DNA of 64,000 nucleotides from Thalassovita sp. (lineage in GTDB: Bacteria > Pseudomonadota > Alphaproteobacteria > Rhodobacterales > Rhodobacteraceae), in NCBI RefSeq assembly GCF_963691685.1, contig NZ_OY829290.1, positions 3,683,501-3,747,500 on the forward strand. Reading direction: 5' to 3'. The notes beneath the pieces are model-generated. The model made no database searches. It was not told where the DNA came from and saw only the letters and a list, made by a program, of their open reading frames with translations. Below are positions 34,636-43,772 of this stretch, piece after piece; within the stretch, counting starts at the first letter, position 1, and every line of letters begins with the position of its first letter. The position numbers and the translations under genes are program-made.

Positions 34636-35109
34636 ATGAACGCAATCAAATCGCTCATCGGCGGTCTTGCCGTAACCGTAGCGCTGACCAGCACCGCCTT
34701 TGCCGCGGGTGTGGACGTTAACGCCACCTCCACCGGCCTGGCCCTGCGCGGCTATGATCCGGTTGCTTATTTCACCCTGGGGGAACCGACCCCCGGCGAC
34801 TGGCAGATCACCTCAACCTACGCAGATGCAACCTACCGCTTCGTCTCGGAAGAGCACAAGGCCAAGTTTGACGCCAATCCTGAGGCCTATGCCCCCCAGT
34901 ACGGTGGCTACTGCGCCTTTGGCACTGCGATGGGCTTCAAGTTCGACGGCGATCCTGAGATCTGGAAGATCGTCGACGGTGAGTTGTTCCTCAACCTGTC
35001 CAGCGGCGTTCAGGCCCGTTGGGAAGAGGACGTCACCGGTTTCATCGACACCGCCGATGTAAAATGGGGTGAGATCGAGTTCAAAGATCCGGCCGAGCTG
35101 CAGAACTAA
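34636..35109 (+). CDS. Secreted YHS-domain protein
   Basis: 157 residues with a signal peptide (MNAIKSLIGGLAVTVALTST, cleaved after AFA). The mature YHS domain has LRGYDPVAYFTLGEPTPG, YRFVSEEHKAKFDANPEAYAP and YGGYCAFGTAMG (tyrosine, histidine and serine motif with a cysteine). Such periplasmic proteins are often linked to metal handling or stress. Here the gene stands alone, with AAAGGA as ribosome site and a clear terminator downstream. The ligand is unknown. Confidence 0.92.
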   Translation: MNAIKSLIGGLAVTVALTSTAFAAGVDVNATSTGLALRGYDPVAYFTLGEPTPGDWQITSTYADATYRFVSEEHKAKFDANPEAYAPQYGGYCAFGTAMGFKFDGDPEIWKIVDGELFLNLSSGVQARWEEDVTGFIDTADVKWGEIEFKDPAELQN

Positions 35110-35130
35110 AGCGGCTCTCACTCACGGAGA

Positions 35131-35163
35131 GGCGGTCCCGGTTTCGGGGCCGCCTTTTCTTTT
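35131..35163 (+). terminator. Terminator after the YHS gene
   Basis: 10-bp stem GGCGGTCCCG/CGGGGCCGCC with one G-T wobble and GTTT loop, followed by TTTTCTTTT. Confidence 0.88.
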
Positions 35164-35173
35164 GCCTTTTCGC

Positions 35174-36154
35174 CTAGGGCTGGCGAATGGATTGCGCGTA
35201 GGACAGATCCGGGTAGGCCTGATCGGCCCCCGTCGGCAAAAGCGCCGCGTCGAACCGGGATTGCATATCGCCCTCCCCGCCCAGTACACCAAGATCCTCA
35301 AGGTAATGCGGCAGGCGGCCTGACAGGATCAGGCTCAGATCCATTGGCAGGTCCGATTTTAAGGTCCGCGCCAAACCATAGACCACCGTTGTGCAATTGG
35401 CGGCAATCGTATTGTAAAACTGCGGCTGCTGTTCCAGATCCTGAGCCAGTTCAACGTAAGACATGAACATGTCGCGGCGCTGTTCTGCGGTCAGGGTGAC
35501 CGGGAAACGGCGCACCGCCTCCCCGCGATGATCGACACGCAACTGCACGATGTCACGCTCCTTGGCGCCGATCAGGACCAGTTCAAACTGGCGGAAGAAC
35601 CCGCCAATCTCATTAAAGACCTCATGAGCTTCGCGGCGAATTTCCACCGAAAACGCAACATGTTCGCCATCTGCAAATCCGAAACTGACCAAGAGATGCG
35701 CGATGTCAGGATTGCTCCAGACCGAGGTGAACATATCGACGCTGGTCAATTGCGTCAGGTCATAGCTTTGCGCGACCCAGCGCTCCTGCGCGGTGTTGCG
35801 GTCCTGCCAGTCAAAATCCCTGAGGTTCGACAGGGTGACGATATCGCCAGCCACACGGGCCTGCACCCCGTGGGCCACGTCAGCGGCCCATTCACGGTCA
35901 TGGCGCGGCTGGATTGTCTGGTACCAGCCCAGCACCACCAGGGCCGTCAGCGACCAAAGCCCCCAGGCCAGCCGCCGTTTGTGACGCTGCAATATCCAAG
36001 CGCCGAGTGCCGAAGCAAAAATCCCAACAAGAAGCACCACACGCAGAAGCCCAGATGCGTTTAACCAGATGGCCATCGCTGACCAGAGTGTGAGGGCCAA
36101 GATCGCAAAAAACAGGATCAAGGAAGGAAGAAAACGGATAAAAAAATGTGTCAT
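35174..36154 (-). CDS. DUF4105 (Lnb N-terminal-like) membrane protein
   Basis: 326 residues with three N-terminal hydrophobic segments (about 8-30, 36-55, 63-79), then a periplasmic domain. That domain has IAHLLVSFGF (about 151-160), the SVEIRRE segment (169-175) and YNTIAANCTTVVYG with C254. These are the conserved parts of the DUF4105 family, whose Cys/His pair is proposed to be catalytic; the related Lnb proteins remodel lipoprotein acyl chains. Whether this protein does so is unknown. It ends next to the YHS terminator. Confidence 0.85.
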   Translation of the reverse strand: MTHFFIRFLPSLILFFAILALTLWSAMAIWLNASGLLRVVLLVGIFASALGAWILQRHKRRLAWGLWSLTALVVLGWYQTIQPRHDREWAADVAHGVQARVAGDIVTLSNLRDFDWQDRNTAQERWVAQSYDLTQLTSVDMFTSVWSNPDIAHLLVSFGFADGEHVAFSVEIRREAHEVFNEIGGFFRQFELVLIGAKERDIVQLRVDHRGEAVRRFPVTLTAEQRRDMFMSYVELAQDLEQQPQFYNTIAANCTTVVYGLARTLKSDLPMDLSLILSGRLPHYLEDLGVLGGEGDMQSRFDAALLPTGADQAYPDLSYAQSIRQP

Positions 36155-36252
36155 GCTATGCTTCTAGGCCGCTGCAGCGCGCAGGTAAATGCACTGCGCA
36201 CCATGCTAGAGGGTCACGCCGTGCACTTCCCACAAAAATTAAGGCAACACGC

Positions 36253-36597
36253 CTAGGGCAGCAGCCGTTCCAGCGCGGTGCCATTTTCCCATGTACCATG
36301 TAGCTGACCGCTGGGCATACGCACATAGACAACCGGATACTGGCTGCCCCAATCCACCCAGATCACATCGCCATTGCGGGTGCCTGATCCCAAGTAGGTC
36401 GAGGCGCCAACGCGCCAGTTGAACTGCACGGCATTGCCCTGTTCGGAAATCACCACGGTGCCGCTATAGGCGGAGCCATCGGGATTGCGCCCTTCGACGC
36501 GATATTGCCCGGCAACCGATTGCGCCAAAGCCATGCCGGCAACCGTGCTGAGTGCGGCGCCCAGAACCAGCGCCCTGCGGATACGATCAAATGCCAT
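36253..36597 (-). CDS. Hypothetical secreted protein
   Basis: 114 residues with a signal peptide (MAFDRIRRALVLGAALSTVA, cleaved after ALAQ). The small mature beta-rich domain (VAGQYRVEGRNPDGSAYSG, SGTRNGDVIWVDWG, GQLHGTWENG) reads like a lipocalin- or fibronectin-like barrel found in exported proteins of unknown function. The ATG is fixed by a GGAGGG ribosome site 7 nt upstream. No neighbours suggest a role. Confidence 0.82.
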   Translation of the reverse strand: MAFDRIRRALVLGAALSTVAGMALAQSVAGQYRVEGRNPDGSAYSGTVVISEQGNAVQFNWRVGASTYLGSGTRNGDVIWVDWGSQYPVVYVRMPSGQLHGTWENGTALERLLP

Positions 36598-36676
36598 CAA
36601 CAAACCCTCCTGAAAATCTGTCGCCTATCTTGGCACAGATTTCCCAAAGGCCGGGTGTGATTTCTGCCGCGCGACG

Positions 36677-36708
36677 AAAAAGGGCGCGATCTGCATCAGA
36701 TCCCGCCC
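36677..36708 (-). terminator. Terminator after gshA
   Basis: On the minus strand a 12-bp stem (one mismatch) with a 3-nt loop runs into TTTTT. It lies 29 bp after the gshA stop. Confidence 0.88.
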
Positions 36709-36736
36709 CTTCAAATCGGTGTACGGTGTGCACCGA

Positions 36737-38107
36737 TCAGTAGCTGTATTCGCCGTAGATCTTGCTCAGATCGCCGTCCCAGTCGCCGTGGTAGCGCGCC
36801 AGCAGCTCATCCGCGGGCACTTGACCGGTTTCCACCGATTCCTTCAGGGCGTTGAGGAAATGCGTCTCATTCGGCACCAAGCCCCCGGTGCCCTCTTTGG
36901 CGCGGGCCACCAGCCCTGATTCTGAGATTTTCAGAACCTCGCGGGCCAGATCGTGCATGTTGATGTTGCCGACCTGCGCCTGCAACCCGTCAACCGAGGC
37001 CGCAACGCGCAACGCTTCGCGGGTTTCTGCATCCCAGCCTTTGGCAAGATCCCAGGCCGCATCGAGCGAAGACTGATCATACATCATCCCCACCCAGAAG
37101 GCCGGCAAGGCACACAGACGACGCCAAGGGCCGCCATCGGCACCGCGCATTTCCATGTATTTCTTGATCCGCGCCTCAGGGAAGGCTGTGGTCAGGTGAT
37201 CCGCCCAATCGCTGAGCGTCGGCACCTCACCAGGCAGCGCGGGCAATTCACCTTTCAGGAAGTCCCGGAACGACTGGCCCAGCGCGTTGATGTATTGGCC
37301 GTCGCGGTAGACAAAATACATCGGCACATCCAGCGCATAGTCGACATAGCGTTCAAAGCCCATGCCGTCCTCAAACACGAAAGGCAGCATGCCGGTGCGC
37401 GCGTCATCAAGGTGGCGCCACACGTTCGAGCGCCAGCTTTTGTGCCCGTTGACCTTGCCGTCAAAGAAGGGGGAATTGGCAAAAAGCGCAGTCGCCACCG
37501 GCTGCAGCGCCAGTGCCACGCGGAACTTCTGTACCATGTCGGCCTCTGACGCGAAGTCGAGGTTCACCTGTACGGTGCAGGTCCGGTACATCATGGATTT
37601 CCCCATGGTGCCAACCTCATCCATGTAGGAGGTCATCAGCTTATAGCGGCCCTTGGGCATCACCGGCATCTGCTCATGGTTCCAGATCGGGGCGGCGCCC
37701 AAACCGATGAAGCCCACACCCACCTTATCGGCGATGTCTTTGACGTCTTTCAGGTGCTGGTTCACCTCATCACAGGTCTGGTGAATGCTTTCCAGCGGCG
37801 CGCCCGACAATTCCAGCTGCCCGCCCGGTTCAAGCGAGACATTGGCACCGTCTTTTTGCAGGCCGATCAGCTTGCCCGCCTCTTCAACCGGCTGCCAGCC
37901 ATGGCCATCGCGCAGCCCTTCCAGAACGGCCAGCACGGACCGTTCGCCTTCATAAGGGATCGGCTTCAGCGTGTCCTTGCAGTAGCCGAACTTCTCATGC
38001 TCGGTGCCGATGCGCCAGTCGTCCTTTGGCTTGCAGCCAGACGCCAGAAATTCAGCCAGCTGGTCACGATGTTCGATTGGCCCGCCGCCGGATTGAGGAA
38101 TGGACAT
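36737..38107 (-). CDS. gshA: Glutamate-cysteine ligase (alphaproteobacterial/plant type)
   Basis: First enzyme of glutathione synthesis, joining glutamate and cysteine with ATP. 456 residues of the plant-like class rather than the E. coli class: GTEHEKFGYC near residue 34, the glycine-rich DGANVSLEPGGQLELSGAP near 88-105, and MEMRGADGGPWRRLCALPAFWVGMMYD near 310-335 (quoted in parts in the family). The start follows CGGAGCAAGCC. It is 92 bp downstream of a hypothetical gene on the same strand and ends at a clear terminator. Confidence 0.95.
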   Translation of the reverse strand: MSIPQSGGGPIEHRDQLAEFLASGCKPKDDWRIGTEHEKFGYCKDTLKPIPYEGERSVLAVLEGLRDGHGWQPVEEAGKLIGLQKDGANVSLEPGGQLELSGAPLESIHQTCDEVNQHLKDVKDIADKVGVGFIGLGAAPIWNHEQMPVMPKGRYKLMTSYMDEVGTMGKSMMYRTCTVQVNLDFASEADMVQKFRVALALQPVATALFANSPFFDGKVNGHKSWRSNVWRHLDDARTGMLPFVFEDGMGFERYVDYALDVPMYFVYRDGQYINALGQSFRDFLKGELPALPGEVPTLSDWADHLTTAFPEARIKKYMEMRGADGGPWRRLCALPAFWVGMMYDQSSLDAAWDLAKGWDAETREALRVAASVDGLQAQVGNINMHDLAREVLKISESGLVARAKEGTGGLVPNETHFLNALKESVETGQVPADELLARYHGDWDGDLSKIYGEYSY

Positions 38108-38199
38108 GGCTTGCTCCGTTGTTGCTGCGTGTCGCCGCTATGGTCAGGCAGATATTCACATATTCAGGCCGCAAGACTTGTGGCCAATATAGAAGATTG

Positions 38200-38715
38200 T
38201 CAATGCAGCTTGCGCATCTCAACATGCCACAACAGCACGTCCTCAGCGAGCGGCTGATCCAGCGCCGCCTGAACCACCTTCATATCAAGGCTCGGCAGGT
38301 TCGAGAACACGTCAAACAGCGCATCTGCGCCCTCGGCGTTCACGGGAATGTCAAGCGGCGTGGTGTCTTGCGCCAGCAGATACCAATTCTTGGATCCATC
38401 GTCATTGACCACCATGCGGATCGAAACCAGCCCCGCAATGGCCAGGGTGCCGCCGGTTTCGGGCCCGAAATAGGCCACGCGGCCTTCGTCCACGGTCACG
38501 ACGCCCGCGCCACCGCCGCCACGGTCAAACCGCGCACGACGCACCGACAGGACAATCCAGACCACGCCCAGAATCGTAATCAAGGCCCCCAGCGCTTTGA
38601 AAATGCCAAATGAGGTCAGCAGCCAATGCAGACCCAGCGCCGTCATCAAGACCGCGATCAGCACCTCGCGCCAGCGGCGCAGCCCTTCGGCAGCTTCGGG
38701 TCGCATAAAGCTCAT
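38200..38715 (-). CDS. Conserved hypothetical membrane protein
   Basis: 171 residues with two adjacent N-terminal membrane helices (about 18-38 and 41-57) and a soluble C-terminal domain with a GGGGAG linker near 66. No motif is recognised. It starts 2 bp after the GNAT gene stop and so belongs to the rsmE-GNAT-this-gshA run. The layout (two helices plus a small beta-rich domain) is like the PH-type proteins in the pyrB operon, but sequence similarity is not evident. Confidence 0.8.
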   Translation of the reverse strand: MSFMRPEAAEGLRRWREVLIAVLMTALGLHWLLTSFGIFKALGALITILGVVWIVLSVRRARFDRGGGGAGVVTVDEGRVAYFGPETGGTLAIAGLVSIRMVVNDDGSKNWYLLAQDTTPLDIPVNAEGADALFDVFSNLPSLDMKVVQAALDQPLAEDVLLWHVEMRKLH

Positions 38716-38717
38716 CT

Positions 38718-39566
38718 TCAGGATCCTATGGTCACAGGTTCTTTCAACACGGCCACACGGTAGCTGCCAACGCGCTGAAATCCAATGGATTCATATGCCT
38801 TTGAGGCCGCATCATTGTTGGAAAACAAAATCGCGGTTTTGACACCGTCTTGGCGCGCCTCGGCCAGATGGGCCGCAACCACCTGCCGTCCGTAGCCCCG
38901 GTTGCGCTGCTCTGGCGGGGTATAAACGCCGCCGATCTGCACCATATCTTCAAACCGGGCATTGAAGGCCGTCATCGCCACCGGCCTGCCCTCAACGATC
39001 AGCAGGCGGGTCACATCGCCCTTGATTGCATTCACCGCACGTTCAATCGCTTTGGTCGCCATATCCGGGCCGCCACCTAGCCCGGTGTCCTGCATATAAG
39101 CCAGAAACCACTGCATCAGCAGATCGATGTCCAATGTTTCAGGCGCGCGCAGGGTCACCTGCGGTGGGTCCAGCTGTGAAAGCTCCAACCGATAAAGCGG
39201 CTCCGCGTGGTTGAGGGAGAAGAGATCGGCGGGCAGTGCCAGCGCGTCGATCGCCTGCAACACCTGAGCGCCAGATCCGGTGATGCCGCTGATCCTGCGC
39301 CCCGCAACACCACGGGCAAAGGCCTGCCATTCCGCCGGGCCAGCCTCAGGCGCCTGACACATGGCGTAGCCTTCGTTGGTCACCCCAAAGGTCCCCATGA
39401 TCTCACCCTGCTTCATCTGCACCAGAAAGAAAGTGCCATGCGGATGGTCCAGATTGCCGATCCCTGCTGTGGCAAGGTTTGAGCGCAGAAACATCGAGCT
39501 GTTTGGATGGCGCGCCAGAAACGCGCCCAGCGCGGGGGCATCATCCATCACGGCAGGGCGGATCAT
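38718..39566 (-). CDS. GNAT-family N-acetyltransferase
   Basis: 282 residues. The C-terminal half holds a GNAT fold: the acetyl-CoA motif QNRGYGRQVVAAHLAEARQDG (read in parts around residues 218-238) preceded by IGGVYTPPE, and a final FSNNDAASKAYESIGFQRVG. The N-terminal half (about 1-130) may be a degenerate second GNAT-like domain. The substrate is unknown. It lies between rsmE (35 bp upstream) and a hypothetical membrane gene (2 bp downstream). Confidence 0.9.
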   Translation of the reverse strand: MIRPAVMDDAPALGAFLARHPNSSMFLRSNLATAGIGNLDHPHGTFFLVQMKQGEIMGTFGVTNEGYAMCQAPEAGPAEWQAFARGVAGRRISGITGSGAQVLQAIDALALPADLFSLNHAEPLYRLELSQLDPPQVTLRAPETLDIDLLMQWFLAYMQDTGLGGGPDMATKAIERAVNAIKGDVTRLLIVEGRPVAMTAFNARFEDMVQIGGVYTPPEQRNRGYGRQVVAAHLAEARQDGVKTAILFSNNDAASKAYESIGFQRVGSYRVAVLKEPVTIGS

Positions 39567-39601
39567 CTGCGGCCTCCCACTCTCACCTCAAAAGGAATCG
39601 C

Positions 39602-40330
39602 TTACCAATCCCCGAGATGCTGCTGCCAAACGGTCAAAGCTGCAACCGCCGCCGTATCTGCGCGTAGAATACGCGGGCCCAGGCTGATCACATGGGCAAA
39701 GGGCAACGCGTGCAGGCGTTTACGCTCGCCTTCGGAAAAGCCACCTTCGGGACCGATCAGGATGGCCCATTTGTCACCGCCGGTTTTCTCTGCCTCGCCC
39801 AGCGCCTTGCCGGCGCCGACCTCAGCTTCGTCACAAAAGACCAGCTGTCGATCCGCGGGCCAATCGGCGAGCACCCGGTCCAGCCGCTGCAAATCGCACA
39901 CCTCAGGCACATAGGTGCCGCCGCATTGCTGCGCCGCCTGCACCGCGTGATCCTGTAGCCGGTCCTGGCGGATCCGTTCGGAATTGGTGAACTCCGTCTG
40001 GACAGGCAGGATCCGCGCTGCGCCCATTTCAGCCGCCTTTTCGACGATGAAATCCGTGCGCGCCTTTTTGATCGGGGCAAACAGCAGCCACAGGTCCGGC
40101 GGCATCTGCAACGGGCGGGTTTGTTCAACGCAGCTCAGCTCACCACCGCGTTTGCCCGCCTGTTCCACCCGCGCGCGCCATTCGCCGTCAACGCCATTAA
40201 ACAGCGCCAGTTCCGCCCCCACCTTCTGGCGCATCACGCCAAACAGGTAATGGGCCTGCCCCTGGTCCAAGGGAACCGATTGCCCCGGCCCCAAGGGATG
40301 ATCTACATAAAGACGGATTTTGATGCTCAT
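39602..40330 (-). CDS. rsmE: 16S rRNA (uracil1498-N3)-methyltransferase
   Basis: SPOUT-family enzyme methylating U1498 of 16S rRNA. 242 residues starting MSIKIRLYVDH. An N-terminal PUA-like domain (about 1-70) precedes the SPOUT knot with IGPEGGFSEGE and a LGPRILRADTAAVAAL C-terminal segment. An upstream in-frame extension is rejected because it overlaps ubiA. The start codons of rsmE and the divergent ubiA are only 12 bp apart, so both promoters must lie inside the opposite gene or further away. Confidence 0.95.
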   Translation of the reverse strand: MSIKIRLYVDHPLGPGQSVPLDQGQAHYLFGVMRQKVGAELALFNGVDGEWRARVEQAGKRGGELSCVEQTRPLQMPPDLWLLFAPIKKARTDFIVEKAAEMGAARILPVQTEFTNSERIRQDRLQDHAVQAAQQCGGTYVPEVCDLQRLDRVLADWPADRQLVFCDEAEVGAGKALGEAEKTGGDKWAILIGPEGGFSEGERKRLHALPFAHVISLGPRILRADTAAVAALTVWQQHLGDW

Positions 40331-40342
40331 GGAGCCATTCTT

Positions 40343-41314
40343 ATGCCCGACCACCCCCATATGCCAGAGCCTAAAGGCCAAGTTTCGGATGCTGTCACAG
40401 GCAATTGGGTGGATCATCTGGCCCCGGCCTGGAGCCGCCCCTATCTGCGGCTCAGCCGGGCGGATCGCCCAATCGGGACGTGGCTGTTGCTACTGCCCTG
40501 CTGGTGGGGGCTGTTGCTGGCGATGTTGCATGACGGTCAGGCACGCTGGCACGATCTGTGGATCTTTGTCGGCTGTGCCATTGGCGCGTTTTTGATGCGC
40601 GGTGCAGGCTGCACCTGGAATGACATCACCGACCGCAAGTTTGACGCCGCGGTGGAACGCACCCGGTCACGGCCCATCCCTTCAGCCCAGGTCTCGGTCC
40701 GTCAGGCACTGGTCTGGATGGCGCTGCAATGCCTGATTTCGCTGGCCATCCTGCTGAGCTTTAATCTGGCTGCGATCATCGCGGGTTTTGTCTCGGTCGT
40801 GCCGGTGGCGATCTATCCTTTTGCCAAACGGTTCACCTGGTGGCCGCAGGTGTTTCTGGGTGTCGCCTTTAACTGGGGTGCGCTGCTGGTTTGGATTGCC
40901 CATACCGGATCGCTGCATCCGGCGGCGATAGTCCTTTATCTCAGCGGCATCGCCTGGACGCTGTTCTATGACACGATCTATGCCCATCAGGACAAAGAGG
41001 ATGACGCGCTGATCGGGGTGAAATCCACCGCCCGGCTGTTTGCCGAAGAAACCCCGAAATGGTTGAAACGGTTTTTGATCCTGTCGGTTCTGTTGATGGC
41101 CGGCGCGGTTGTGCTGGCGATGACGGGTGGGCAGGACACGCCCTTTGCCATTCTGGTGGCCCTGCTGGCACCCTGGGGGTTCGGGGCCCATATGGTCTGG
41201 CAAATGCTGCGGTTGGATACGGAAAACACAGCCGTTTGCCTGCAGCTTTTCCGCTCAAACCGCGACACAGGGCTGATCCCCTTGCTGTTTTTCGCCGGTG
41301 CGCTGCTGATTTGA
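40343..41314 (+). CDS. ubiA: 4-hydroxybenzoate polyprenyltransferase
   Basis: Attaches the polyprenyl chain to 4-hydroxybenzoate in ubiquinone synthesis, in the inner membrane. 323 residues with about eight helices. The prenyl-PP motif NDITDRKFD is at residues 93-101, and a second aspartate motif DTIYAHQDKEDD lies near 213-224. The start (MPDHPHMPEPKG) has GGAG 8 nt upstream; longer in-frame starts run back through rsmE and are rejected. The long-chain diphosphate comes from the synthase at 5803-6804. Confidence 0.95.
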   Translation: MPDHPHMPEPKGQVSDAVTGNWVDHLAPAWSRPYLRLSRADRPIGTWLLLLPCWWGLLLAMLHDGQARWHDLWIFVGCAIGAFLMRGAGCTWNDITDRKFDAAVERTRSRPIPSAQVSVRQALVWMALQCLISLAILLSFNLAAIIAGFVSVVPVAIYPFAKRFTWWPQVFLGVAFNWGALLVWIAHTGSLHPAAIVLYLSGIAWTLFYDTIYAHQDKEDDALIGVKSTARLFAEETPKWLKRFLILSVLLMAGAVVLAMTGGQDTPFAILVALLAPWGFGAHMVWQMLRLDTENTAVCLQLFRSNRDTGLIPLLFFAGALLI

Positions 41315-41374
41315 TTGCGATGTGGGGCGACGCGCCCTAAACATCTTGCGACCAAGACTAAATGACCGGACGAC

Positions 41375-43354
41375 ATGCGACTGTCTTCGTATCTACTTAT
41401 TGCGGCCCCTTTCGGCATCGCCGCCGCCCTGAGCGTTGCTGCCGCCGGCGGGATCGCGAACATCATCGAAGACAGCTCTGAGCTGTCGATCCGCAACGGA
41501 CTGGATGACGCTGGCCTGACCTGGGCCGAAGTGCACGCCGATGGGTTGCAGGTTATCCTCACCGGCACTGCCCCCTCAGAGGCGCAGCGGTTCAAAGCGG
41601 TTTCAACCGCCGGCGGGCTGGTCGATGCAGCCCGTGTCATCGACCAAATGGATGTTGCCGACAGTGAAGCGCTTGCTCCGCCACGTTTCTCAATTGAGAT
41701 CCTGCGCAACGATATGGGGCTGTCGCTGATCGGATTGATTCCTGCCGGCACCGACCGCGCCGCCCTGATCGACGCGGTGCGCAAGATCACCGAAGATGGC
41801 AAAGTCTCCGACCTGTTGCAGACAGCCGATTACCCGGTGCCGAAAGGCTGGGACCGTTCGGTGGGTTACGCCATTGATGCGCTGCGCCTGCTGCCGCGTT
41901 CCAAAATCTCAATCGAGGCGGGCAAAGTTTCAATCACCGCGATGACCGACAGCGCCGAAGATCAGCGCATGATGGAACGTGAACTGACCCGCAAGGCGGA
42001 TATGGAGTTGGTGCTGAACCTCTCAGCCCCGCGCCCGGTTCTGACCCCCTTCACCCTGCGGTTCCTAATTGAGGATGGCGCTGCGCGGTTTGATGCCTGT
42101 TCCGCAGACAGCGAAGCTGCCGCCGCGCGTATCCTGACCGCCGCGAAGGCCGCAGGTCTGACCAGCACCGCGCCCAGCTGCACGGTTGGCCTTGGCGTGC
42201 CCTCCCCCCGTTGGGCTGAGGCGGCCGAAAAATCCATCGCAGCTTTGGCCGAAATTGGCGGTGGCACGGTCACCTTCAACGATGCTGACGTCTCCCTCGT
42301 GGCCGAACTTGGCAGCGATCAGGCGCGGTTTGACCGGGTGATCGGCGAATTGGAAAACAGCCTGCCGCCTGTCTTCTCACTGCATTCTGACCTGCCCCAG
42401 CCGGTGGCTGCAGAAGAGGCCACCGAAGCGCCCGAATTCACAGCCACGCTTTCCCCTGAGGGGCAGGTGCAACTGCGTGGGCGCATGGGCGGCGAACTGG
42501 CCCGCAACGCGGTCGAAAGCTTTGCCACTGCCCGTTTTGGCAGCGCCAGCGTGCATAACGCGGCCCGACTGGATGAGGCGGTGCCGGCCAACTGGTCGCT
42601 ACGCGTTCTGGCCGGTCTTGAGGCATTGTCACTGCTGTCAAACGGTGTGGTGATCGTGGGCCCTGACCTGATCACCGTTTCTGGCAACACGGGTCGCGAA
42701 GATGCTTCGGCCCGGATTGCAGGTTTTCTGGCGCAGAAACTGGGGGACACGCAGCGCTTTGATATCAAGGTCACCTATCTGGAAAAACTGGACCCGATCG
42801 CCTCCCTCCCCTCGCCCGAGGAATGTGAGATGCGGATCAACGATATCCTGAAAACCCGCAAAATCACCTTTGAGCCCGGCTCGGACACCCCGGCCGCCTC
42901 CGCCCAGGCAGTACTGGATGATATCGCCGCTGTGCTGAAGGAATGTGGTGACGACATCAAGTTTGAGATCGGTGGCCACACCGACAGTCAGGGCCGCGAA
43001 AGCATGAACCAGGCGCTCAGCCAGGCCCGTGCCGCTGCGGTACTCACCGGTCTGCGCGAACGCCGCCTGCTGACCGCCGCCTACCGCGCCGTCGGCTATG
43101 GTGAGGCGCAGCCGATTGCCGACAACGACACCGAAGAAGGCCGCGAAGCCAACCGGCGGATTGAGTTCAAGCTGATCCGGCCCGAAGCCAGCACGCCCGA
43201 AGGTGAAAGCACGCTGGATGCGGTCGCCGCCGACACCCCTGCTGCGGGCGCAAGCGCTGACAACGCTGCAGACACCACTTCTGACAGCACGCAACAAACA
43301 GAAGACACCCCGGCCACGGACGCGGCCGCTGAGACGACAAGCGAAGGGAACTGA
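41375..43354 (+). CDS. Large OmpA-family protein with repeated BON-like domains
   Basis: 659 residues: a signal peptide (MRLSSYLLIAAPFGIAAALS), then about 450 residues of repeated alpha/beta units (for example GLTWAEVHADGLQVILTGTAPS and the later LSPEGQVQLRGRM), similar in rhythm to BON domains. A C-terminal OmpA domain (about 495-610) has the peptidoglycan-binding GGHTDSQGRESMNQALSQAR pattern. The last 50 residues are a Thr/Ala/Asp-rich tail. It probably anchors the outer membrane to the cell wall. A coiled-coil membrane protein follows after 5 bp. Confidence 0.9.
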   Translation: MRLSSYLLIAAPFGIAAALSVAAAGGIANIIEDSSELSIRNGLDDAGLTWAEVHADGLQVILTGTAPSEAQRFKAVSTAGGLVDAARVIDQMDVADSEALAPPRFSIEILRNDMGLSLIGLIPAGTDRAALIDAVRKITEDGKVSDLLQTADYPVPKGWDRSVGYAIDALRLLPRSKISIEAGKVSITAMTDSAEDQRMMERELTRKADMELVLNLSAPRPVLTPFTLRFLIEDGAARFDACSADSEAAAARILTAAKAAGLTSTAPSCTVGLGVPSPRWAEAAEKSIAALAEIGGGTVTFNDADVSLVAELGSDQARFDRVIGELENSLPPVFSLHSDLPQPVAAEEATEAPEFTATLSPEGQVQLRGRMGGELARNAVESFATARFGSASVHNAARLDEAVPANWSLRVLAGLEALSLLSNGVVIVGPDLITVSGNTGREDASARIAGFLAQKLGDTQRFDIKVTYLEKLDPIASLPSPEECEMRINDILKTRKITFEPGSDTPAASAQAVLDDIAAVLKECGDDIKFEIGGHTDSQGRESMNQALSQARAAAVLTGLRERRLLTAAYRAVGYGEAQPIADNDTEEGREANRRIEFKLIRPEASTPEGESTLDAVAADTPAAGASADNAADTTSDSTQQTEDTPATDAAAETTSEGN

Positions 43355-43359
43355 GCCTA

Positions 43360-43686
43360 ATGGAGCGCACTCAATTCATCATGGCCACCGCGATCATCCT
43401 TTTTGTTGCCTTCTGCATGGGCTGGTTTGCCTTCTGGCTGATCCATCGCTTCACCCAGGTGTCGAAATCCGACATTGGTGAGCTGGACCGGATGGCGCAG
43501 GAGCTGCATGAAGCGGAAGAGACCCGCGATCAGGCGATCACCTATCTGCAACAGCGTGAGGCCGAGCTGACCACCCAGCTGAGCCAGACCGAAGCGGAAC
43601 TTTCCGCCACAATGGAAGGCCTGCGCGAGGCCCGCCATGAGGCCGAAGAACTGCGCGCCTATATCGAGCGCACCAATCAAGGTTAA
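43360..43686 (+). CDS. Hypothetical membrane-anchored coiled-coil protein
   Basis: 108 residues: one N-terminal membrane helix (about 7-29, FIMATAIILFVAFCMGWFAF), then a continuous charged coiled coil (about 38-105) rich in Glu, Gln and Leu. It starts 5 bp after the OmpA-family gene, so the two are probably made together and may act together at the envelope. A terminator follows 28 bp later. No known family. Confidence 0.83.
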   Translation: MERTQFIMATAIILFVAFCMGWFAFWLIHRFTQVSKSDIGELDRMAQELHEAEETRDQAITYLQQREAELTTQLSQTEAELSATMEGLREARHEAEELRAYIERTNQG

Positions 43687-43714
43687 TCCCGCGTTCACCT
43701 GAGAGAATTCAACA

Positions 43715-43737
43715 GGGCCGCAAGACGCGGCCCTTAT
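43715..43737 (+). terminator. Terminator after the OmpA/coiled-coil pair
   Basis: Perfect 7-bp stem GGGCCGC/GCGGCCC, loop AAGAC, followed by TTATTT. Confidence 0.85.
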
Positions 43738-43772
43738 TTGTTAATGCTCAGTTGCAGGACCACACGGCAAGC

